Shown: piece by piece, positions 43,004 through 51,781 of the stretch
Layout: each line of letters opens with the position of its first letter
How positions within the stretch are numbered: position 1 is the first letter of the stretch
Assembly (NCBI GenBank): GCA_023259375.1
Contig: JAHFQC010000009.1
Coordinates: 31,357 to 95,356 of the forward strand
Direction: 5' to 3'
DNA: 64,000 bases
From: Alphaproteobacteria bacterium
GTDB taxonomy: Bacteria > Pseudomonadota > Alphaproteobacteria > Micropepsales > Micropepsaceae
Program-made: the position numbers and the translations under genes
Notes under the pieces: model-generated
What the model was told of the DNA's origin: nothing
Seen by the model: the letters and a program-made list of their open reading frames with translations, nothing else
The model's database searches: none

Positions 43004-45661
43004 TCAGTTGCGAACCATTGTCACGACCGTGGTGTCGATGTCCTCGGTGGTGTCGTGGTCGTAGGTGTCGACGTAGGGACGGCCGTAGTAGCTGTCGAGC
43101 AGGAGTTGCTTCAGTTCGGCCATCAGCGGGAAGCGCGGGTTGGCGCCGGTGCACTGATCGTCGAACGCCTTGACGGCGACTTCGTCGAGCTGGGCCAGGA
43201 AGTCGGCTTCGGCAACGCCCGCGGCCTGGATCGACGCCGGGATGTTGAGCTCAGCCTTCAGGTTTTCCAGCCAGGTGATCAGGTTGTTGACCTTGTCGCC
43301 GGTGCGCGCACCGCCGAGGCCGAGGTGATCGGCGATTTCGGCGTAACGGGCACGGGCCTTCGGGCGGTCATACTGGCTGAACGCCGTCTGCTTCACCGGG
43401 TTGTTGTTCGCGTTGTAGCGAATGACGTTGCAGATCAAGAGCGCATTGGCCAAGCCGTGCGGGATGTGGAAGGCCGCACCCAGCTTATGCGCCATCGAGT
43501 GGCAAACGCCGAGGAAGGCGTTGGCAAACGCGATGCCGGCGATGCAGGCGCCGTTGTGCACCTTTTCGCGAGCCAGCGGGTTCTTCGAGCCATCCTTGTA
43601 GGACGCCGGCAGGTAGGTCTTCAGGAGACGCAGGGCCTGCAGCGCCTGACTGTCGGAGTACTCGTTGGCGAGCACCGAGACATAGGCTTCCAGGGCATGG
43701 GTCACCGCGTCGATACCGCCGAACGCGGTGAGCGACTTCGGCAGGTTCATCACGAGGTTGGCGTCGACGATCGCCATCGTCGGCATCAGCTCATAGTCGG
43801 CGAGCGGATACTTCTGGCCGGTGGAGTCGTCGGTCACGACCGCGAACGGGGTAACTTCCGAGCCCGTGCCCGAGGTCGTCGGGATGGCGATAAAGTCGGC
43901 CTTGATGCCCATTTTCGGGAACTTGTAGATGCGCTTGCGGATGTCCATGAAGCGCAGCGCCAGATCCTGGAAGTGCACTTCCGGGTGCTCGTACATCACC
44001 CACATGATCTTGGCCGCGTCCATCGGCGAACCGCCGCCGAGCGCGATGATCACGTCCGGCTGGAAGGCGTTGGCCTTCTCGGCCGCCTTGCGGACGATCG
44101 ACAAGGTCGGATCGGCTTCCACTTCATAGAACACATCGACCTCGAGGCCCTGGCCCTTGACCAGCTTCACCAGTTCGTCGGTGTAGCCGTTGGCGAACAG
44201 GAAGTGGTCGGTGACAATCAGCGCCTTCTTCTTGCCGGCGAGTTCCTTGACGGCTTCTGCCAGAGCGCCACGACGGAAATAGATCGACTTCGGAACTTTG
44301 TGCCAGAGCATGTTTTCTTCGCGGATCGCAACAGTTTTACGGTTGATGAGGTGTTTCGGACCGACGTTCTCGGAGATCGAGTTGCCACCCCAAGAGCCGC
44401 AGCCCAGCGTCAGCGAAGGCGCCATCGAGAAGTTGTAAAGGTCGCCGATGCCGCCATGCGAGGACGGCATGTTGACCAGAATACGAGCCGTCTTCATGCG
44501 CTTGCCGAACGCCATGACGCGTTCCGACTGGCGGTCCTGGTCGGTGTAGAGCACCGAGGTATGACCGATACCGCCGAGCGCCACCAGTTCCGCTGCCGCG
44601 TCGACGGCGGCCGCGAAGTCCTTGCGGCGATAGAGGGCGAGGGTCGGCGACAGCTTTTCCTGCGCGAAGGCTTCGGTCTCGTTGGTTTCTTCGACTTCGC
44701 CGATCAGCACCTTGGTGTTCGGCGGAACCGTAATGCCCGCCATCGCGGCGATCTTCACCGCCGACTGGCCGACCACGTTCGGGCACAGATGTCCCTTCGG
44801 GAACACGGTCTCGCGCACCATGCCGACTTCGTTGCCCGACAGGATGTAGCCGCCGTGGCTGGCGAAGCGCTCGCGCACCGCATCATAGACGCTGTCGACC
44901 ACGACCACCGCCTGTTCGGAGGCGCAGATCATGCCGTTGTCGAAGGTCTTCGACATCAGGATCGAGGCGACGGCGCGCTTGATGTCGGCGAATTCGTCGA
45001 TCACCACCGGTGCGTTACCGGCGCCGACGCCGATCGCCGGCGTACCCGACGAATAGGCCGCCTTGACCATGCCGGGGCCGCCGGTGGCCAGGATCAGGTT
45101 GACGCCCGGGTGGCGCATCAGGGCGTTCGACAGTTCGATCGAGGGCTCATCGATCCAGCCGATGATGTCTTCCGGTGCGCCGGCCGCGACCGCCGCATCG
45201 AGCACCAGTTTCGCCGCCGCGACCGTCGCCTTCTTGGCGCGCGGGTGGGGGCTGAACACGATGCCGTTGCGGGTCTTCAGCGAGATCAGCGACTTGAAGA
45301 TTGCGGTCGAAGTCGGATTGGTGGTGGGGACGATGCCGCAGATCGTGCCGACAGGTTCGGCAATGGTCATGGTACCGCCGGCTGGGTCGACTTCCAGAAC
45401 ACCGCAGGTCTGCTCGTCCTTGTATTTGTTGTAGATGTATTCCGACGCGAAGTGGTTCTTGATCACCTTGTCTTCCACTACGCCCATGCCGGTTTCTTCG
45501 GCAGCCATCATGGCGAGCGAAATACGGGCGTCAGCAGCCGCGAATGCAGCTGCGCGGAAGATGCGATCAACCTTCTCCTGCGAAAAGCTGGCATATTCCT
45601 TTTGCGCTGCGTTGACGCGCGCAACGAGAGCATCCAGTTCGGGCAGGCTAGATACAGACAT
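43004..45661 (-). CDS. adhE: Bifunctional acetaldehyde-CoA/alcohol dehydrogenase
   Basis: 885 aa; N-terminal aldehyde dehydrogenase (FDNGMICASEQAVVVVDSVY) fused to Fe-dependent ADH (ALGGGSPMDAAKIMWVMYEHPE, GTGSEVTPFAVVTD, HSMAHKLGAAFHIPHGLANA). Confidence 0.96.
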   Translation of the reverse strand: MSVSSLPELDALVARVNAAQKEYASFSQEKVDRIFRAAAFAAADARISLAMMAAEETGMGVVEDKVIKNHFASEYIYNKYKDEQTCGVLEVDPAGGTMTIAEPVGTICGIVPTTNPTSTAIFKSLISLKTRNGIVFSPHPRAKKATVAAAKLVLDAAVAAGAPEDIIGWIDEPSIELSNALMRHPGVNLILATGGPGMVKAAYSSGTPAIGVGAGNAPVVIDEFADIKRAVASILMSKTFDNGMICASEQAVVVVDSVYDAVRERFASHGGYILSGNEVGMVRETVFPKGHLCPNVVGQSAVKIAAMAGITVPPNTKVLIGEVEETNETEAFAQEKLSPTLALYRRKDFAAAVDAAAELVALGGIGHTSVLYTDQDRQSERVMAFGKRMKTARILVNMPSSHGGIGDLYNFSMAPSLTLGCGSWGGNSISENVGPKHLINRKTVAIREENMLWHKVPKSIYFRRGALAEAVKELAGKKKALIVTDHFLFANGYTDELVKLVKGQGLEVDVFYEVEADPTLSIVRKAAEKANAFQPDVIIALGGGSPMDAAKIMWVMYEHPEVHFQDLALRFMDIRKRIYKFPKMGIKADFIAIPTTSGTGSEVTPFAVVTDDSTGQKYPLADYELMPTMAIVDANLVMNLPKSLTAFGGIDAVTHALEAYVSVLANEYSDSQALQALRLLKTYLPASYKDGSKNPLAREKVHNGACIAGIAFANAFLGVCHSMAHKLGAAFHIPHGLANALLICNVIRYNANNNPVKQTAFSQYDRPKARARYAEIADHLGLGGARTGDKVNNLITWLENLKAELNIPASIQAAGVAEADFLAQLDEVAVKAFDDQCTGANPRFPLMAELKQLLLDSYYGRPYVDTYDHDTTEDIDTTVVTMVRN

Positions 45662-45976
45662 TGTTCTTCCTTTTCTTTCTTTCCTTCAGATGCGTTCGAT
45701 ATAAGTGTTGGCTGTGCATCTAATTAGGCAAAGAGGCATGACGAATACGCACATGCGGCAACCTGTCTGTCATGGTCGGTAACATCAATCCGTAGTGCCA
45801 CGGACGTGCCGCATTTTTTCTGCCCTCCGTTACGGCAAAACGTGCATTCGCGATCCTCTTTTGACGAACTTTTCGGCAATTTCACGAACTTCACGTCTGC
45901 GTGTCCCGCATTGACGCAACGCAGGCGCGAAACGATCCTCGTCTCGAAATAATCAGCAATACTGAGGGAGGATTCG

Positions 45977-46450
45977 ATGAAGGCAATTGTGTTCGCGGCG
46001 CTTGCATTCGGAGCCATGATTCTGGCGGCGCAGGCAGGGGCACGCGACGACGCCAAGGTGGTTCCAGAGGGACAGTTGCCGGCGTGGCGCCAGCACTGGG
46101 GCTACAGCGACGCCATCGTCACCGGCGACACGATCTATCTCGCGGGTATCGTCGCCGAAACGAAGGACGGCGATCCGAATCTCGAAGCGGCCTATACGCG
46201 CGCGTTCGACCGGATCGGCGAAGTCCTCGCCAAGGCGGGCGCGTCGTGGAACGACGTCGTGGAGATCACCAGCTTCCACACCGACGTGAAGGCCCAGATG
46301 GAGCCGATGATCGCGGTCAAGAACCGCTACGTCCGGGCACCGTTCCCGGCCTGGACGGCGATCCAGGTGAGCCGCCTGATCCCCGATCGGGGCATCACCG
46401 AAATCCGCATCGTCGCCAAACTCCCAGCCGGCATTCGGCCTTTACGCTAA
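45977..46450 (+). CDS. RidA (YjgF/YER057c/UK114) family protein, secreted
   Basis: YTRAFDRIGEVLAKAGASWNDVVEITSFHTDVKAQ...RAPFPAWTAIQVSRLI; N-terminal signal-like segment. Confidence 0.8.
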   Translation: MKAIVFAALAFGAMILAAQAGARDDAKVVPEGQLPAWRQHWGYSDAIVTGDTIYLAGIVAETKDGDPNLEAAYTRAFDRIGEVLAKAGASWNDVVEITSFHTDVKAQMEPMIAVKNRYVRAPFPAWTAIQVSRLIPDRGITEIRIVAKLPAGIRPLR

Positions 46451-46867
46451 TAAAACAAAGTAAAAGTGAAAAGCAGTTCAAGTCTCTTCGCTGCAGCTTC
46501 GAACAATTCAATTCTGAAGCATATTGAAACGAGTATTGTAGCCCGCGATATCTGGACAGCGACCAGGCACGGAGGCAAACTCTCTTCGACTTGGGGCTGT
46601 TGACGGTATCCAGTTCTAGGATTGGACTGCCGGGGGTGGCCGCAAGCGTTAGCGAAGCGGATCTGCTGCAACCCAGGGGACGCTCCACAACGGCTCGCGG
46701 GACTTGGTCGAACCGGCTAAGTCCCGCAAGTATTTTGGGGTCATCTGAAAGCTGTACGAACTTGTAAGCGTCCCCGGTGTGTCCGTACGGCTTGTCACAA
46801 AACGCGCTGGAATTGGCGCACTTCAAAGACCGATGCGGGCTATCTCACCCATTTCAAGAGGGGTGCC

Positions 46868-47713
46868 ATGGCTGATTTGCGGTCCGTGAAGCTTTATGTG
46901 GCGACGCCGTGCTACGGCGGAATGGTCACACAGCGCTATATGCAGTGCACCTGTGCGCTGCTGATGGAAACGGCGGCGCACGGCATCCGCGTGCAGCTCG
47001 AATTGCTGGGCCGGGAGTCACTCATCACCCGTGGACGCAATGCGCTGGTGGCGGCGTTTCTCGACGATCCGGATGCCACCCATATGATCTTCGTCGACGC
47101 CGATATCGGATTTGAGCCGGCACAGGTGATCCGCATGCTTGAATTCGACCACGATGTCGTGGCTGGCATGTATCCGCTGAAGGAGATCACTTGGGATGCG
47201 GCTGCCATCGCCCGGGTTCGTGGTGGCGAGCCGCTGGAACATGCGTTCCTGCGGTTCGTCGGCGTCGCCTGCGAGGGACACGAGCGCGAAGAGGAAAACG
47301 GGTTTGTCACTGCGTCCTATGCTGGCGCCGGCTTCATGATGATGAAGCGAGCCGTGTTCGACAAGCTGAAGAGCAGCTATCCCTATTTGCAGTACAAGGC
47401 GGCGCATACGGCCGCGTCGCCCAGTCTCAGTCCCAACCAGTATGCCTTCTTCGACTGCGTCATCGACGCGACTTCGGGCGAATACCTCAGCGAAGACTAC
47501 GCCTTCTGCCAACGCTGGCGCGCACTGGGCGGCAAGATCTGGCTCGACACGCAGGCCATCCTCGCCCATGTCGGCCCGCACGAGTTCGTCGGTTCGCCGC
47601 GTGGACGTTTTCCAGAGCCCACGCCGGCTAAGCGGACCTCCCAGTTGGAGAGCTCGTCGGGCTTTGGTTTCTCGGAAGTTAACGCTACAAGTCAAAACGG
47701 GAACAACGATTGA
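46868..47713 (+). CDS. Glycosyltransferase-like protein (GT-A fold suspected)
   Basis: LYVATPCYGGMVTQRYMQC, TRGRNALVAAFLDDPDATHMIFVDADIGFEP (DxD motif). Confidence 0.65.
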   Translation: MADLRSVKLYVATPCYGGMVTQRYMQCTCALLMETAAHGIRVQLELLGRESLITRGRNALVAAFLDDPDATHMIFVDADIGFEPAQVIRMLEFDHDVVAGMYPLKEITWDAAAIARVRGGEPLEHAFLRFVGVACEGHEREEENGFVTASYAGAGFMMMKRAVFDKLKSSYPYLQYKAAHTAASPSLSPNQYAFFDCVIDATSGEYLSEDYAFCQRWRALGGKIWLDTQAILAHVGPHEFVGSPRGRFPEPTPAKRTSQLESSSGFGFSEVNATSQNGNND

Positions 47714-47758
47714 ACGCGCTCTCAACGGGTGCTTGTGCATACTCGAAAGGATTGAATC

Positions 47759-48129
47759 ATGCAGGCAAAGCTGGTTTTGGTGGTGGCCTGCGCCTTGATC
47801 GATCCCGATGGGCGCGTGCTGATCGCACAACGTCCCGCCGGAAAATCTATGGGTGGGCTGTGGGAGTTTCCGGGTGGCAAGGTCGAGCCGGGCGAACGCC
47901 CGGAAGAGGCTCTGATCCGCGAGCTTTCCGAGGAGTTGGGAATTGTGGTCAAGGAGCCGTGTCTGGCGCCTTTCAGTTTTGCCTCGCACGCCTATCCCGA
48001 TTTTCATCTTCTGATGCCGCTTTATGTGTGCCGCCGCTGGGAAGGCGTGCCCCAGGCCAAGGAGCATTTGGCGCTGAAATGGGTCCGGCCGACATCCCCT
48101 TGGTGCCGATGCTGCGGGATCTGCTTTAG
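47759..48129 (+). pseudogene. mutT: NUDIX hydrolase MutT with a frameshift near the 3' end
   Basis: Nudix box GGKVEPGERPEEALIRELSEELGI is intact; frame is lost after LALKWVRP, while the expected C-terminus ADIPLVPMLRDLL* lies in another frame ending at 48129. Confidence 0.75.
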
Positions 48130-48269
48130 GCCGCTTCCTGCGTGATACGGGCGGCGCGACGGCCATCGAATACGCCATGGTGGCGGCCTGCATCGCTGCA
48201 GTGGTCGTGGCGGTTGTCTCCAACATCGGTCAAGGCGTGCTGGAATTGTACAAACAGGTCCACTTCTGA
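48126..48269 (+). pseudogene. Flp/type IVb pilin-like remnant without a recognisable start codon
   Basis: LGRFLRDTGGATAIEYAMVAACIAAVVVAVVSNIGQGVLELYKQVHF*; no in-frame ATG/GTG/TTG upstream back to the stop at 48075. Confidence 0.65.
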
Positions 48270-48337
48270 CCGCCCAAGGTTCCCGTCAGGCAGAAAATCC
48301 CTTGCGCTGCCGCCCGCCGCCGTTAAGTTCGCTGGCC

Positions 48338-49408
48338 ATGAGCACGCGCATCACAACCGTCTATCGCGTCAAGGCGGAAGCCTCGACTATCGAAGCCCGC
48401 GCCCGCGGAATTTCCGTGGAGCAGAGTGTGGAAATGCCGCTGGAGCCGATCGACGATCCGTTCGTGAAGGACGAGATCATCGGCCGGGTCGAGTCGATCA
48501 AGGACCTGGGGCAGGGCGAATACGAAGTCCGCTGCGCTCTGGCGTCGATCACCACCGGCTATGATGGCGGCCAGCTCATCAACATGATCCTCGGCAACTC
48601 CTCGCTGCAGGACGGCGTCTCGCTGATCGATGCGGAGTTTCCCGCCGATATCGTCGAAGCCTTCGGTGGCCCGAATATCGGCATCGAGGGTGTCAGGGCG
48701 CGCGTGAATGCCAAAGGTGCACTGTCCGCGACCGCCCTTAAGCCGCAAGGCACGCCCCCGGCGACGCTGGCGCGGCTGGCCTACGACATCGCTCTCGGCG
48801 GCATCGATTACATCAAGGACGACCACGGCATCGCCGACCAGACCTATTGCCCGTTCGAGGCACGGGTGCCGATGATTGCCGAAGCCGTCCAGAAGGCCAG
48901 CCAGAAGACCGGCGTGCCGACCCAGTATCTGCCCAGCCTCAACGGCAATCTCGACAAGATGCGCAAACAGCTCGCGCTGGCCCGGTCGGTCGGGATCGAA
49001 GGCGTGCTGATTGCGCCGATGCTGTGCGGCTTTGCGACCTTCCAGACCCTGAAGAAGGAGAACCCCGATTTCCTGTTCATGACCCATCCTTCGATGGCGG
49101 GCGGGCCAATGGCGGCGGAGTTCTTCTTCGGCAAGCTGATGCGTCTGTTGGGCTCAGACGCCTCGGTGTTCTGCAATTACGGCGGACGGTTCGGCTAGAT
49201 TTCGAACTGGTGCCTGCAAGACGAGCCCGGCCTGAAGCCGTGCGTGCCGGTGCCTGCCGGCGGCATGGAGCTGAAGCGGGTGCCCGAACTGCTCGACTTC
49301 TTCGGTCGCGATGTGATGCTGCTGATCGGCGGCAGCCTCTTGGCGGCCAAGGAGAACATCACCAAGGAGACGGAAGCCTTCTGCAACGCGGTGCGGAACC
49401 ACAAATGA
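48338..49408 (+). pseudogene. RuBisCO-like protein (form IV) with in-frame TAG at 49196-49198
   Basis: TGYDGGQLINMILGNSSLQ, TALKPQGTPPATLARLAYDIALGGIDYIKDDHGIADQTYCPFEARV, NYGGRFG* then same-frame ISNWCLQDEPGLKPCVPVPAGGMELKRVPELLDFFGRDVMLLIGGSLL...RNHK*. Confidence 0.85.
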
Positions 49409-49851
49409 CCGGACCCGTTCGCCATTTTTCGGATTACCGTTGGGAAGACACCGGCCTGCTTGCATACAAGGAAGAGGGCTCGGCACCGTTCAAATCAATC
49501 TCGCGCCAGACGCTGTTCCGCCATCCCGAACTGAAGGGTGAGCTGCGCTATTTCGAAATGGCGGCCGGCGGCTATTCCACGCTGGAACGCCACCAGCACG
49601 TCCACGCCGTCCTGATCCTGCGCGGCAAGGGCCAGTGCATGCTCGGCAACGAAGTGTTCGATATCAGCCAGAACGATCTCGTCACCATCGAGCCGATGAC
49701 CTGGCACCAGTTCCGCGCCAATGCCGGCGAGCCGATGGGCTTTCTCTGCATGGTCAACGTCGACCGCGACAAGCCGCAACTGCCGACCCATGCCGAACGT
49801 GGCGAACTCGCCAAAAACGCTGCAGTGAAGGCATTTTTCGAAAGCAAATAG
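49405..49851 (+). CDS. Cupin-domain protein, likely partner of the RLP (MTXu-5P sulfo-lyase-like)
   Basis: GGYSTLERHQHVHAVLILRGKGQCMLGNEVFDISQNDLVTIEPMTWHQFRANAGEPMGFLCMV; ATGA overlap with the RLP reading frame. Confidence 0.8.
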   Translation: MTGPVRHFSDYRWEDTGLLAYKEEGSAPFKSISRQTLFRHPELKGELRYFEMAAGGYSTLERHQHVHAVLILRGKGQCMLGNEVFDISQNDLVTIEPMTWHQFRANAGEPMGFLCMVNVDRDKPQLPTHAERGELAKNAAVKAFFESK

Positions 49852-49913
49852 CGCGTGCGTCGCAACCTGGGCTGGTGCATATTTCTTTGTGTGAGCACCA
49901 CTTGGGGGGACAC

Positions 49914-50183
49914 ATGGTACCGCTTCGTTCGTATGACGGCGCCGAGACGCGCGAAGAATTTTCCAGTCTCGCCTTGGTCGCCTCGGCGGTTTCGATCCTT
50001 GGCGGGATCGGCGCCGTGCTCGGCGTTCTGCTTCTTGGTGCGGCGTTGTCCGGGGTTGGTTCGCTCGATCACGCAGTCTTCAATGTGATCGAGGAGATCT
50101 TCTGGAGTCTTGGCTTTATGCTCGGCGGCGGCTGCACGCGTGTCTTGATCGCCATCGAGCGCAATACGCGCAAACTCCGCTAA
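49914..50183 (+). CDS. Small membrane protein of unknown function
   Basis: 89 aa with two hydrophobic segments; start placed at ATG 49914. Confidence 0.5.
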   Translation: MVPLRSYDGAETREEFSSLALVASAVSILGGIGAVLGVLLLGAALSGVGSLDHAVFNVIEEIFWSLGFMLGGGCTRVLIAIERNTRKLR

Positions 50184-50313
50184 AGCAGGTCTTCCTCAAG
50201 TTGGCGGCCTATGGGAAGGCGTTTCCCGACCAAAAGTTGTGCGTTACGCTAAATTCACCCCACGGTTGGATTGAGGAGAGGAATTCTAGTTAGCTTCACT
50301 CCGACTGGTTGGG

Positions 50314-50943
50314 GTGAAGCAACGCTTGAGGTTCCATCCGCTCCTCGGCGCCGACTTCGACTCGCCGCTGTGGCGGCGGGTGGGGATCAGTCTGATCGTT
50401 CTGGCGCTGCATGCCGCGGTGTTCTTTGGTTTGTTGGTGATGCGTATCGTCGATCTGGATATGCCGTCGCCACGGCGGGAACCGGCAATGACTTACATCA
50501 CCTTGCCGCCGATGCCTCCACCAAAACCGGCACGCATCAAAGGCGGAAACAAGGGGAAAGGCGGCAGTATCCCTTACTTCAATCCCTACACCTTCGGGCA
50601 CGCCGGACCGAATGCCATTACCGTCATGCGGATCAGGCCTTTTGTTTGGGACGGAACAAAGGGATGTCCTACTCCGCTGCGGCCCGGCTCACCCGAATGG
50701 AAAGAGCGATGCCTTCCCAATCCCTCGGTCGTGAAAACCGATGATGGTACGGAAGACTTCTCGCTGGTGCCGCGCGATTCCCCCGCCTTTAAGCAATGGG
50801 AAGCCGAGATCAAGAAGCGCAACAGCCCGGTCGAACTGCCTTGCGGCTATATGCGGAAAGACCCGCCGATGTTGGGGCCGCACGAAAACTCGTCCGCCAT
50901 GGTCGATCTCGGCTGTGCCGCGCACAAATGGTTCGGCCGCTAA
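50314..50943 (+). CDS. Hypothetical protein with TonB-like N-terminal anchor
   Basis: GTG start; single TM followed by Pro-rich segment LPPMPPPKPARIKGGNKGKGG. Confidence 0.5.
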   Translation: MKQRLRFHPLLGADFDSPLWRRVGISLIVLALHAAVFFGLLVMRIVDLDMPSPRREPAMTYITLPPMPPPKPARIKGGNKGKGGSIPYFNPYTFGHAGPNAITVMRIRPFVWDGTKGCPTPLRPGSPEWKERCLPNPSVVKTDDGTEDFSLVPRDSPAFKQWEAEIKKRNSPVELPCGYMRKDPPMLGPHENSSAMVDLGCAAHKWFGR

Positions 50944-51764
50944 AGCTTCTGCTCTTTCACCCCCAACGCATCCGCGAGCCGCATCTTGGCGCTGCCGGGC
51001 CGCAGCGGTTTCGGCTGGCTTTCGTGCGGTGCCCAGCCGGTGAGATAGATGATATCGAACGTCGCGCGCAGGCGGCCGTCGGGATCGGCGTGCTGCTCCT
51101 GATAATGCGCCAGCGTTGCTGCCAGCGTATCGCGCCGCAAACGCCCAAGCCGGCCGGTAAGGGCGTTGGTTTCGCCCATGGCCCGAAGATCGCGGACCAG
51201 TCCGAAGAAGTCGCGATAGCGCACCGTGGTACGTTCGAGATCGGCGATCGGCATGGCGAATCCGGCCCGCTGCAGCAGGCTGCCGAGATCGTGCACGTCG
51301 GCCATTGGCGCCACGCGCGGAGAGATGCCGCCTGTCGTGGCCGCTTCGCCCGCCGCGAGGCTGTCGCGCAATTCGTGCAAGGTTGCTCCGCCCAATACCG
51401 CGCCCATGAACAACCCGTCCGGCTTCAGCGCGCGCCGGATCTGGACCAGCGCGCCCGGCAGGTCGTTCAGCGCATGCAGTTCAAGAAGGCTCACGGCGAG
51501 GTCGTAGCCGCGCGAACACGTCAATTGCTCATTGATGTCGAAAGTTGCTACCTGCCATGCCGTATCGGCACATTGAAGATTGGCGGCAGCGTGCTCATCT
51601 AAGGATAGCGCGGTTCGGAAGTGGCGATTGACCGGGGCGAGGCGCTCTGCGACCCCCTCCAGTGCTTCAGCCACCAGGAACCGGTCGCCTCCGAGCCGCG
51701 CCGCTCTCTCTTTATGCAAAGCCCTCAACTTGGGGTCGAAAATTCGCGGCAATCCGTCGGTCAT
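50940..51764 (-). CDS. SAM-dependent methyltransferase, BioC/NDUFAF5-like
   Basis: YDLAVSLLELHALNDLPGALVQIRRALKPDGLFMGAVLGGATLHELRDSL; divergent to comF. Confidence 0.8.
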   Translation of the reverse strand: MTDGLPRIFDPKLRALHKERAARLGGDRFLVAEALEGVAERLAPVNRHFRTALSLDEHAAANLQCADTAWQVATFDINEQLTCSRGYDLAVSLLELHALNDLPGALVQIRRALKPDGLFMGAVLGGATLHELRDSLAAGEAATTGGISPRVAPMADVHDLGSLLQRAGFAMPIADLERTTVRYRDFFGLVRDLRAMGETNALTGRLGRLRRDTLAATLAHYQEQHADPDGRLRATFDIIYLTGWAPHESQPKPLRPGSAKMRLADALGVKEQKL

Positions 51765-51781
51765 TTTGCTAAACTAGCAGA

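Noticed and set aside
42692-45727. 1011-aa plus-strand ORF
   Set aside because: Antisense to adhE; His/Arg/Val-rich composition typical of a shadow ORF.
45662-45976. Possible FNR half-site (ttgacgcaac) between adhE and ridA
   Set aside because: Only a half-site; the second arm does not match, so not reported as a regulatory site.
46395-46826. 143-aa minus-strand ORF
   Set aside because: No recognisable domain, overlaps the RidA 3' end, and composition suggests non-coding sequence.
49196-49198. TAG in the RLP as a pyrrolysine or recoded amber codon
   Set aside because: TAG ends other genes in the window normally (e.g. cobT, ispG, the MCP), there is no pyl machinery here, and the local sequence looks shortened, which favours deletion or error.
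48847-49851. 334-aa ORF apparently fusing an Arg-rich N-terminus to the cupin
   Set aside because: The N-terminal part is the wrong frame of the RLP gene; the cupin has its own ATG at 49405 overlapping the RLP stop.
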